Assembly (NCBI GenBank): GCA_018399915.1
Contig: JAGYNW010000011.1
Coordinates: forward strand, 1 to 20,450
Source of the DNA: Candidatus Omnitrophota bacterium
GTDB taxonomy: Bacteria; Omnitrophota; Gorgyraeia; Zapsychrales; Zapsychraceae
Direction of reading: 5' to 3'
Length of the DNA: 20,450 nucleotides
Shown here piece by piece: positions 13,961 to 20,450 of this stretch. A model generated the notes under the pieces. The model worked only from the letters and a program-made list of their open reading frames with translations. It was not told the DNA's origin and searched no databases. Position 1 is the stretch's first letter. Each line of letters opens with the position of its first letter. Made by a program: the position numbers and the translations under genes.

Positions 13961-14671
13961 TCAGACCTGTGTCTCTTGGCGGTACTGCCGGGGGGTCTTT
14001 TGGGTCATCCGCTTAAAGACCCGCATAAACGCTTCCGGTTTTTTATACCCCAGTTCGGACGCGATCGCACTGACACGCAAAGATGTATTCGTTAAAAGAT
14101 CCTTTGCCTGCTTTAATTTGACCTGGATCTTATACTCACGGAAACTCACGCCATTCTTCTCGCTGAACATACGGCTCACATATTTCGAGCTCAAAAAAAG
14201 CTCTTTGGAAATAAAGTCCAAGGTGGCGGTCTGATAATTCCTTTGGATAAATCTTTTGATGCGGTCAATGTTCTGTTTCCGGCTCCGGCTGCGTAAGGCG
14301 TGATACTCCTGATTTTTTAGCGCTGAGTCGACTTTTTCCCGCAAATCCGGCCCATCCATAGGCCCATCCCAAAAATCATCGGCGTGTGAGCGCAAGGCCC
14401 TGACGATCATTTCTTTGGTCGCCCCTAAGGCTGTCATGATCACAAAGACATCTTTATTTTTACTTTTCACCTCATGGAGCAGTTCAAAGGCATCCACATC
14501 TGATAAACTCACATCCAGAAGCACTAAATTGATATCCGCATTCTTTTCCCAAAACAGCAGAAAATCCTTTCCCCGCAAAAAATGAATGATCTCATGTTCC
14601 CTTAAAAAGGGTTCCTGGTTCTTGAGGACGTCCTGATTCGGATTAACCACGATAATTCGCTCTGAAAGCAT
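13961..14671 (-). CDS. Atypical response regulator with AraC-type DNA-binding domain, 236 aa
   Basis: The N-terminal receiver-like domain (1-120) keeps the phospho-acceptor position in NLVLLDVSLSDVD (Asp53) and the switch Thr in VFVIMTALG. It lacks the acidic pair after strand 1 (IIVVNPNQ instead of VVDDD-like), and the usual Lys-Pro near residue 105 reads DDFWDGPMDG. Mg2+-dependent phosphorylation is therefore doubtful. The C-terminal AraC/XylS domain (about 132-232) is intact, with two HTH units (ATLDFISKELFLSSKYVSRM and VSAIASELGYKKPEAFMRVF). ATG is preceded by GGGAGAGGG. It starts 15 nt after the membrane protein gene, at the end of the long cluster, and is a plausible regulator of that cluster. 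Confidence 0.88.
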   Translation of the reverse strand: MLSERIIVVNPNQDVLKNQEPFLREHEIIHFLRGKDFLLFWEKNADINLVLLDVSLSDVDAFELLHEVKSKNKDVFVIMTALGATKEMIVRALRSHADDFWDGPMDGPDLREKVDSALKNQEYHALRSRSRKQNIDRIKRFIQRNYQTATLDFISKELFLSSKYVSRMFSEKNGVSFREYKIQVKLKQAKDLLTNTSLRVSAIASELGYKKPEAFMRVFKRMTQKTPRQYRQETQV

Positions 14672-14686
14672 AAGGTCCCTCTCCCG

Positions 14687-15256
14687 TCATTGAAAACCGA
14701 TAAGGCACAAAAGATCATCATCTTCTTCGCCGATGATCTCGATCATAAGATTATGCCATCCTAATTTGGTAAGGCCCAAAGCCTTACGTTGGTGCCGCGA
14801 CAACTCAGCCGAGACATCCCGTCCGTAAACATCCACGGGCGCGTAACTGCTGATCGGTAAATCGATCCTGATCTTTTCCTCCGTCCGGGTCAGCGAATTC
14901 GCAGGGATGACCGTGACGCCCACATTATGCCAGTCGATCTTCAGATCCTGCGGAAGGGTGTCCTGCGACGTATGCACGATCTTATTGCCACGGATCAAGA
15001 CGATCTTATATCCGCTGGGGTACTTCTTTTGCCAATCCAGGCGCTGTTGTTCCGTAACCGAAAGAAACGCGGACTCGATATCTTCCGTGATCTTGTCCCG
15101 GGATTCAAATGACGCTATGATCTTGATCCCGGCAACGATACAAAGGATCACAATGATCTCTGCCTTAAAAGTTAAGATAAATCTCCATAAAGAGAATTTC
15201 TCTTGGGAGATTGTCTTCTTGTGACGGGACCGGGATTTTTTATTTTTCTTGGACAC
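14687..15256 (-). CDS. Single-pass membrane protein of unknown function, 189 aa
   Basis: A strongly basic N-terminus (KKNKKSRSRHKK) precedes one transmembrane helix (about residues 34-49, AEIIVILCIVAGIKII). The positive-inside rule places the remaining 140 residues outside the cytoplasm. That region alternates strands (YKIVLIRGNKIVHT, VGVTVIPANSL) and ends with an acidic stretch (IIGEEDDDLLCLIGFQ). I recognise no domain. The start appears to be GTG at 15254-15256, with no good ribosome-binding site, so it may be coupled to the DUF3568 gene ending 17 nt upstream. It could be a periplasmic partner of the adjacent lipoprotein; that is inference from position only. Confidence 0.75.
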   Translation of the reverse strand: MSKKNKKSRSRHKKTISQEKFSLWRFILTFKAEIIVILCIVAGIKIIASFESRDKITEDIESAFLSVTEQQRLDWQKKYPSGYKIVLIRGNKIVHTSQDTLPQDLKIDWHNVGVTVIPANSLTRTEEKIRIDLPISSYAPVDVYGRDVSAELSRHQRKALGLTKLGWHNLMIEIIGEEDDDLLCLIGFQ

Positions 15257-15273
15257 AGGCAGACGTGAATCAA

Positions 15274-15669
15274 CTATAATTTATTCTCAATAACCGTTAT
15301 GATCTCTTGCGACCGGAGCTTATCGCCCAGGATACCTACCCGCACCTCTAATTTTGAAGAACGCTCAGTCAACGCCTCGATAATGACTTTGACTTTTTTG
15401 CCTTCATCATTGAGCCCATAGAGGTAGGCGGCGTGCTCTTCCCGCTCTGCTTCGGTCTTCTCGATATTCAAATTCTTGAAGGCCTTTAACGCGGCCTTGT
15501 ACAGTTCAGACACCGTATGGTCATAATTCCGCTCCAGATTCCCTTTAACGTAGGCATACCCGCCGGCACCGGCAGCCGCGCCTACAGCAAAGGCAACACA
15601 TCCGGTCAAGACCGGAACGGTCATCCATAAAACAACACTGAAATATAAACCTTTCCATACCTTACGCAT
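15274..15669 (-). CDS. DUF3568-type lipoprotein, 131 aa
   Basis: A lipoprotein signal peptide is clear: basic MRKVWK, a hydrophobic core and a lipobox LTGC with Cys24 as the lipidation site. A glycine/alanine-rich segment follows (AVGAAAGAGGYAYVKGNL), then a helical and strand-rich domain (LYKAALKAFKNLNIEKTEAE, KKVKVIIEAL, SKLEVRVGILGDK). This matches the DUF3568 layout as I know it; the function of that family is unknown. Asp is not at position +2 after Cys, so outer-membrane sorting is possible. AGGAGG lies 4 nt before ATG. The gene follows the aminotransferase-like gene by 30 nt in the same apparent operon. Confidence 0.85.
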   Translation of the reverse strand: MRKVWKGLYFSVVLWMTVPVLTGCVAFAVGAAAGAGGYAYVKGNLERNYDHTVSELYKAALKAFKNLNIEKTEAEREEHAAYLYGLNDEGKKVKVIIEALTERSSKLEVRVGILGDKLRSQEIITVIENKL

Positions 15670-15699
15670 CAGACCTCCTTTGGTGATAGTGACGGATAA

Positions 15700-16917
15700 T
15701 TAACTTACTGTAAAAAAATTCTTTAGGGAAGTCAACAACTCTTGTGTCTCCTTCCGGCTATGGGAAAGTGTGATAAAAAACGGGGTTTGCTGCACCTGCG
15801 GGAAAAGGATGCCTCGTCGAAGCAGATAGCGGCGCAGACTTAAATATTTTTCCGCGTCCAAAGCCCGCGTGGCACTGGTATCCGAGCAAACCGCCTCTTT
15901 CGCGAAGAAAAGGCTCAACATGGATTTATACTGCGCGATGTGCGCCTTGATGTCCTTTTCTTGAAAAAAGGCGTTCATCTGGTCCCCCCACTGTTGGGCT
16001 TTCGCGTTCAAACTCGTATAGTGCGTGTGATCCAGAACCTTTAAGGTGGAAAGGCCGGCGCGTAACATGACAGGGCTTAGGTCAGCCGTTTCCGGGAAGT
16101 CCGCGGGCCCTGCGGCATTGCCAGGCAGGCATCCGGACAAAGATCCACGCAAGCCTAAAGCGGAAAGAGGAAATCCGCCACCCATGATCCCTGACAAACA
16201 GATCACCTCCGGGTTCAGGTTAAAATCATGGGCCGCTCCCGCCGGATTGGTCCGAAACCCTGTCTTGTGCTCATCAAGAATGACAATGATATCCTGATCC
16301 TTTTGCAGTTCCTTAAGCGCTGATAAGAATTCGAGCCTTGCGGCAATGACCCCTTTGGCTGCCGTAACCGCCTCGAGGACCACGCAGGCGATCTGTTGCG
16401 CTTGCGCCTTAAGCGTCGCTTGCAAAGCCGTGACATCATTGAACGGAAGGATTAGGGTCTCTGCCTCTTGGGACAGCATCCCGGAGGCCGAACAAAGCTC
16501 AAACGTGATCACCTTGCGCTTGCCTGTGTAGGCGCGCGCGGCGGTTACAGCGGCCTGCAAAGACTGCTGATAACACGGATAAAAGGCGACTTTATCAATC
16601 CCCGCAAGATTGCGCGCGATCTGTCCGGCAAGATTAATGCTTTCGATCGATAAAGCGTCGAACCGTAATCCTCTTTCCGCGATCTTCTTAACGCCCAAGA
16701 CTACATTGCGATGGGCATGCCCGAGGATCAGGCTTCCTTGGCCCAGACAGTAGTCGGTGTAAACCTGATTATCCCGAAAAACGATCCTTGCGCGATGCGC
16801 CTGTTTTACCAGACGGGGTTCATGCGCCGGTATCTCCGTATCCGGATACCCCGCTAAGAACTGCCGGGCATGCCGCAAATAATGTTCGGTGTTTTTTGCT
16901 TTGTACTTGGCCATCAT
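15700..16917 (-). CDS. GSA-aminotransferase-like class III aminotransferase homologue, probably inactive, 405 aa
   Basis: The overall fold follows glutamate-1-semialdehyde aminomutase: YTDYCLGQGSLILGHAH, AARAYTGKRKVITFE, IIVILDEHKTGFR (Asp215 holds the PLP nitrogen) and a GGGFPLSALGLRG loop. Key residues have changed. The PLP lysine expected just before IIGGG is Gly243 in CLSGIMGGGFP, and the phosphate-binding SGTEA motif reads PCYQQ (about 114-118). Without the Schiff-base lysine it should not transaminate, so a binding or regulatory role is likelier. I chose ATG 16917 (or 16914); a TTG at 16947 would add 10 residues but lacks a ribosome-binding site. It starts 33 nt after the patatin gene stop. 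Confidence 0.85.
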   Translation of the reverse strand: MMAKYKAKNTEHYLRHARQFLAGYPDTEIPAHEPRLVKQAHRARIVFRDNQVYTDYCLGQGSLILGHAHRNVVLGVKKIAERGLRFDALSIESINLAGQIARNLAGIDKVAFYPCYQQSLQAAVTAARAYTGKRKVITFELCSASGMLSQEAETLILPFNDVTALQATLKAQAQQIACVVLEAVTAAKGVIAARLEFLSALKELQKDQDIIVILDEHKTGFRTNPAGAAHDFNLNPEVICLSGIMGGGFPLSALGLRGSLSGCLPGNAAGPADFPETADLSPVMLRAGLSTLKVLDHTHYTSLNAKAQQWGDQMNAFFQEKDIKAHIAQYKSMLSLFFAKEAVCSDTSATRALDAEKYLSLRRYLLRRGILFPQVQQTPFFITLSHSRKETQELLTSLKNFFTVS

Positions 16918-16950
16918 TGTCTCGCTTGTTTGGCATTGCGTAATCAAGGA

Positions 16951-19035
16951 TTATTTGGCAATAAGCGCCTTGATCTGGGGTAAGGCCTGACGCGCAGCTT
17001 GCTCTCCGGCTTGGATCAAGGCATCCACCTTGTACAACTCATACCAATTGATGTCAAAAGCGTCCGGATGGATGTTCACGTCAGCCTGCTCCGCGCTTTG
17101 TTCGGCGATCACATATTCCGCCGCCTGAAGTGTGAACACGATAATATCTGCGATATTAGGCCGGAAGAGCCGCGCAAATAAACGGCTGATGCGAAAACCG
17201 ACATAATGAAAAGGGGCTTTATGAAAAGGGATCGCTTTCTGTTGTTCAATCCGTTTTTTATATAACTCAAAACTCTTGCTTACATCCTCAGGCGACTGCA
17301 GCACATTGACGGCAATGATCTTTTTGATACCGTTTTGCGCCATCACATTGGTCGGCAAAGGGTTCATAACACCACCGTCAATGATGACCTGTTCGCCTTT
17401 AATGACCGGCTTAAAAACCCCGGGGATGGATATGCTCTGCCTTACCGCGTCAATGATCGGCCCGCCGTTAATGACGTTCTCCTGCCGCCGGATGAGGTCA
17501 TAGGAAACGACCTTAAAGGGAACCCGCGTGCTGTAAAACGTGCGGTTACCCAGATATTTTTTCAGCCACCGTTTGATTGCCCGTCCGCTGATAAAACCGG
17601 AAATCGGGACCACCAACCAATCCATCAACCTGAGCATATTGACCTTCTTCTTGAACTCTCCGGCGATACGGGTCATCTCCTGAGCATTTTTTCCGGTTAC
17701 CCACAAGCTTCCGACCAAGGCGCCCATACTGCTTCCGGCCACAATATCGATAGGGATATCCTCTTCCTCAAAAACCTTCAAGACCCCGATATGCGCGATT
17801 CCCAAAGCCGCGCCTCCGCCTAACACAAGACCGACCAAAACCCCTCCGATCTCTCTGGCGATCCGGGTGACGACCCGGTGATAATTGCTCCGTTTCTTCG
17901 AGGTCAAAAACGACAGCGAGGCGCAATGCGCCTCAGCCGAAAACCCGGTATCCTCAATGATCGGCAGTTGGGTATAGACATGATAATCAATGAACTTATT
18001 GATCTGTTCAAAGGACAGATATCCTTTTCCTTTTTCCTGCCGGACGATGACCCGGATCTTCTCTTCCTTGAAATTCTGTTTTAACTGCGCCTCCAGACGG
18101 TCAATGACCCTGCGGACCAGGTCCAAATCATTTTTCTTTACATACGTGATCAAGTGAACCAGATCCGACTGGATCAGCGTCTTTAACACAACATCATCCA
18201 TATCATTGGGCAGATCCACGACCACATAATGATAGTCCCCGATCAAGTTGCTGACAAAAGGAACGATCTGGTCCTGCGCGCTTTCGTCCTGGGGATCAAA
18301 CGAAACATTGATCAGATCGATGGTCAAATCGCCTTTGACGATCGACTCCTGGATCTGCTCATAATCCTGCTCGACAAGTCTCTTCAGAGGGACCGCATCG
18401 ATCTTCCACTTTAAGCCGGCCTCATGCAAATTCGTATCCGGCGCTTCCTGTTTTCGAAAGGCATTAATGCTGACCAGGACCACATTCTTTGCTGTTTCCG
18501 CCTTGATCGCTGTGGCCAAATTGACCGCATACGTCGAGCTGCCGGAACCCTGCATGGAGCTGTACACCGAGATGATCTTACTTTCAAAGGCAGCCTTTCC
18601 CTGAACCTTGCGGCGCATCCGTTTGGAAAGCTCATGGCTGAACTCAATAGCCAATTGAGGGATGGATTTCAATATCTCATGCAGGTCCTCTTTGCCGATT
18701 TTCAGGACCACCGAATCATTGATCGCCTCAAAGTTCATCGAATGATTTTCGCTCGTAAAAAGGGAAATGATCCCGAAATACACGCCCCGGTGTATAAAAT
18801 CCACATTGTCCTTCTCTCCGGAGGCATTAAGGGTGTAGGCTTGCAGACGCCCGGAAATGAGGCAATAGAAATAATCCGGCGGATCGCCTTCTTTGCGGAC
18901 GACCTCCCCTTTTTTATACGTGGCCAGCGTGGCCTTCCGGGCGATCTTTTGCAGATCCAGCCATCCCAGTTTGGAAAAGACCGGAACATGCTTGATGACA
19001 TTGATAACATGTAGGAAAGAAGGTATATTGATCAT
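16951..19035 (-). CDS. Cyclic-nucleotide-binding / MinD-CpaE-like / patatin phospholipase fusion, 694 aa
   Basis: Residues about 15-135 form a cyclic-nucleotide-binding beta-barrel (KKGEVVRKEGDPPDYFYCLI, then SGRLQAY). Residues about 150-380 look like a MinD/CpaE NTPase, but the Walker A segment reads MQGSGSST (161-168) without either lysine; Asp274 in VVVDLPNDMDD may be the Walker B remnant. Residues about 400-600 are a patatin lipase with GGGAALGIAHIG (oxyanion loop), GSSMG (Ser436 nucleophile) and DGG (Asp553), all intact. cNMP-patatin fusions are known as NTE-like phospholipases; the MinD-like insert is the odd part. No signal peptide, so the protein is cytoplasmic or peripheral. It likely cleaves phospholipids in response to a ligand. 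Confidence 0.9.
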   Translation of the reverse strand: MINIPSFLHVINVIKHVPVFSKLGWLDLQKIARKATLATYKKGEVVRKEGDPPDYFYCLISGRLQAYTLNASGEKDNVDFIHRGVYFGIISLFTSENHSMNFEAINDSVVLKIGKEDLHEILKSIPQLAIEFSHELSKRMRRKVQGKAAFESKIISVYSSMQGSGSSTYAVNLATAIKAETAKNVVLVSINAFRKQEAPDTNLHEAGLKWKIDAVPLKRLVEQDYEQIQESIVKGDLTIDLINVSFDPQDESAQDQIVPFVSNLIGDYHYVVVDLPNDMDDVVLKTLIQSDLVHLITYVKKNDLDLVRRVIDRLEAQLKQNFKEEKIRVIVRQEKGKGYLSFEQINKFIDYHVYTQLPIIEDTGFSAEAHCASLSFLTSKKRSNYHRVVTRIAREIGGVLVGLVLGGGAALGIAHIGVLKVFEEEDIPIDIVAGSSMGALVGSLWVTGKNAQEMTRIAGEFKKKVNMLRLMDWLVVPISGFISGRAIKRWLKKYLGNRTFYSTRVPFKVVSYDLIRRQENVINGGPIIDAVRQSISIPGVFKPVIKGEQVIIDGGVMNPLPTNVMAQNGIKKIIAVNVLQSPEDVSKSFELYKKRIEQQKAIPFHKAPFHYVGFRISRLFARLFRPNIADIIVFTLQAAEYVIAEQSAEQADVNIHPDAFDINWYELYKVDALIQAGEQAARQALPQIKALIAK

Positions 19036-19075
19036 ACATTGTCCGAAGGAAGAGATCCGTCAGAAAGGCCGGCTC

Positions 19076-19639
19076 TTACCATTTTGTGATTTTAAAGGAG
19101 CTGGCCATTTTGTCCGCGGCCCTTTTATATTTGTCCCAATCCGATTTCATGCCGGTGTAAGTAAACTGAAACGCGGTTTGGCCCTTGATCGTCCAGATGG
19201 ACATAAATTTAAGGTCCCCGTCCGGTCCGGTCCCCATAAAAACGAATTTATGCGCATTTAACCCACCCAAGCGGGTCGGCGTGGATTCAATGATCTCCAT
19301 GCCGGTTTTAAAGACAACCTTCATCTGATGGATGGCAGTCTTGGTGTACTGCTCTAACGGCATAGGATTCTTCGATAGATCCTGTACCACAATATTGACA
19401 TTTTCCTTGAAAATATCCAGTTCATTCTCCTTCGGGGAATAAAAGATGGCGGCGGCACCGCCTTCGTTCTCGATCAGTGTCCAATCCGGCGGATACGCTA
19501 TTTCAAAAAATCCACTCGGATGTTTGTACTCAATGAACTTTGTCTCGGCAAACATGTTCCAGCCGGTCAAGACCGCGATGATCAACCCGATCCCGGCGAT
19601 GAAACCATAAGCAAAGACCAATAAATCCCTTTTTTTCAT
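19076..19639 (-). CDS. Membrane-anchored PsbP/DcrB-like protein, 187 aa
   Basis: A single N-terminal transmembrane helix (about 6-27, LLVFAYGFIAGIGLIIAVLT) anchors an extracytoplasmic domain. That domain has the PsbP/DcrB-like order: YKHPSGFFEIAYPPDWTLIE, a central VNIVVQDL strand, a helix EQYTKTAIHQMKVVF, later strands KFMSIWTIKG and AFQFTYTG, and a final helix ending ADKMASSFKI. The function of such stand-alone domains is mostly unknown. I chose ATG 19639 because GAGG lies 6 nt upstream; a TTG four codons earlier overlaps it. It lies 40 nt upstream of the patatin fusion, so cotranscription is likely. The domain resembles that of the 225-aa membrane protein at 1813-2490. Confidence 0.8.
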   Translation of the reverse strand: MKKRDLLVFAYGFIAGIGLIIAVLTGWNMFAETKFIEYKHPSGFFEIAYPPDWTLIENEGGAAAIFYSPKENELDIFKENVNIVVQDLSKNPMPLEQYTKTAIHQMKVVFKTGMEIIESTPTRLGGLNAHKFVFMGTGPDGDLKFMSIWTIKGQTAFQFTYTGMKSDWDKYKRAADKMASSFKITKW

Positions 19640-19685
19640 AAATGACCTCAATTCCTTTATTCAAATTGAATTTTCTTGAATGCCT

Positions 19686-20441
19686 TTAATATTTAACCCT
19701 AATGGCCTCTTCCCAATGCCCGTAAGCATCGCCATAAGCCAAGGCCCCGGCGGCCTCTTTATCCAGCATAAAAAGGAGCTCCCCTTGCGCCGGCATAACC
19801 TTGCGCGCCGGATATTCTTTTTTTCCCATAAGGATCTGTCTGAGTATCTCCGCCTTTGAAGGGCCCTGGACAAGAAAAAGGCAATGCCGGGCATTATTGA
19901 TCACCGGCAGTGTCAGGCTGACCCGTTTATGTGCGTGTGTTTCACTCGTCTCAGAGACAGCCAAACGCCGGGTTTCCTCAGCCCCTTTTCCCGACGAGAA
20001 AAGGGACGCGGTATGCCCGTCTTGACCGATGCCCAAAAGCATCAGATCAAACCGGGGGAATTCTCCCACGCCAAGCTTGAAATGATCGATCAGCTCCTCT
20101 TCATAACATTCGGCAGACACCGAGGGATCCCCGGTATGGGTTACTACCGGATGAATATGGCTTTCAGGAATATGGACATAATCCAAAAGGACACTGCGGA
20201 GCATCTGCAGATTGCTGTCCTCATCGTCGGGGTCAACAAACCTTTCATCCGTCAAGAAAATATGGGTTTTATCCCAATGCGCAAAATCCCTGGCTCCGGA
20301 AAGCTGGCAATAAAACTCAGTCGGGGTTTTCCCTCCGCAAAGGGCTACCGTAAAGCGGCCCTTTAAGGCAATACTTTCATCGGCGATTTCAAACCATTTT
20401 TTGAGCAAGGAATTCGGGCGTTCGACGCGCCGCGTTTCCAT
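19686..20441 (-). CDS. pgl: 6-phosphogluconolactonase, 251 aa
   Basis: It hydrolyses 6-phosphogluconolactone to 6-phosphogluconate in the oxidative pentose phosphate pathway. Family motifs in order: FTVALCGGKTPTEFY (phosphate-binding loop), HIFLTDERFVDPDDEDSNLQ, FDLMLLGIGQDGHTASLFSS (catalytic region with His) and RVSLTLPVINNARHCLFLVQ before a GPSKAEIL helix. The length suits the family. The start is less certain: ATG 20441 gives a sensible N-terminus, but only 9 bases remain upstream, no ribosome-binding site is visible there, and the frame stays open to the window edge. Glucose-6-phosphate dehydrogenase, its usual partner, would lie outside the window. The PsbP-like gene follows 46 nt downstream. 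Confidence 0.92.
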   Translation of the reverse strand: METRRVERPNSLLKKWFEIADESIALKGRFTVALCGGKTPTEFYCQLSGARDFAHWDKTHIFLTDERFVDPDDEDSNLQMLRSVLLDYVHIPESHIHPVVTHTGDPSVSAECYEEELIDHFKLGVGEFPRFDLMLLGIGQDGHTASLFSSGKGAEETRRLAVSETSETHAHKRVSLTLPVINNARHCLFLVQGPSKAEILRQILMGKKEYPARKVMPAQGELLFMLDKEAAGALAYGDAYGHWEEAIRVKY

Positions 20442-20450
20442 AAAGCTAGC

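Noticed and set aside
17335..17823. Long plus-strand ORF of 162 aa within the patatin gene
   Set aside because: Antisense shadow of a well-supported gene; its translation shows no family motif.
18424..19014. Plus-strand ORF of 196 aa opposite the cNMP/MinD region
   Set aside because: Antisense shadow caused by codon bias of the real gene; no ribosome-binding site or domain.
1..20450. CRISPR arrays, tRNA or rRNA genes
   Set aside because: No regularly spaced repeats, no tRNA-like cloverleaf with CCA and no rRNA-like stretch were seen on either strand.

Overview
All well-supported genes in this 20.45 kb window lie on the minus strand, so reading order runs from high to low coordinates. The mix suggests a Gram-negative-type, little-studied environmental bacterium: a lipoprotein with a lipobox, CpaE/MinD-like and patatin domains, a PHP-glycosyltransferase fusion, a UmuDC pair, several toxin-antitoxin modules and short stop-proximal GC-rich repeats. 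I think of Candidatus Omnitrophota or a similar lineage. That is inference from gene style only; there is no rRNA or marker gene here.

Region 1 (about 20.4 to 13.96 kb, rather GC-rich) looks like one co-directional run. It holds 6-phosphogluconolactonase, a membrane-anchored PsbP/DcrB-like protein, a three-domain protein (cyclic-nucleotide-binding domain, MinD/CpaE-like domain, patatin phospholipase), a GSA-aminotransferase homologue without its PLP lysine, a DUF3568-type lipoprotein, a single-pass membrane protein and a degenerate response regulator with an AraC-type output domain. The phospholipase keeps its catalytic residues, while three neighbouring enzyme or receiver domains have lost theirs. 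This makes it the best candidate here for an undescribed envelope or stress signalling system.

Region 2 (13.87 to 10.48 kb) starts from its own promoter with an AT-rich toxin-antitoxin pair (Xre-Panacea antitoxin and RelE/ParE-like toxin). It continues into umuD, umuC and a STAS-domain protein.

Region 3 (10.4 to 7.78 kb) is a single 807-residue PHP plus GT4 fusion with a long, potentially switchable 5' leader and a clear intrinsic terminator.

Region 4 (7.68 to 4.95 kb) holds two further toxin-antitoxin-like modules. One pairs a RelB/DinJ-type antitoxin with a nucleotidyltransferase and has a 20-bp palindrome inside the promoter spacer. The other pairs a MazE-like antitoxin with a RelE/ParE toxin and has a near-consensus promoter. 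A secreted GH26-like glycosidase follows.

Region 5 (4.85 to 0.09 kb) holds an AI-2E family transporter, a possible small ORF, a VanZ-like protein, two small membrane proteins, a decayed REP-associated (Y1/IS200-like) transposase remnant and a TPR protein. A palindromic repeat, core AGGGCGC-N-GCGCCCT, occurs three times, each time at the 3' end of a gene. One copy sits beside the transposase remnant, which is the arrangement expected of a REP/RAYT system.
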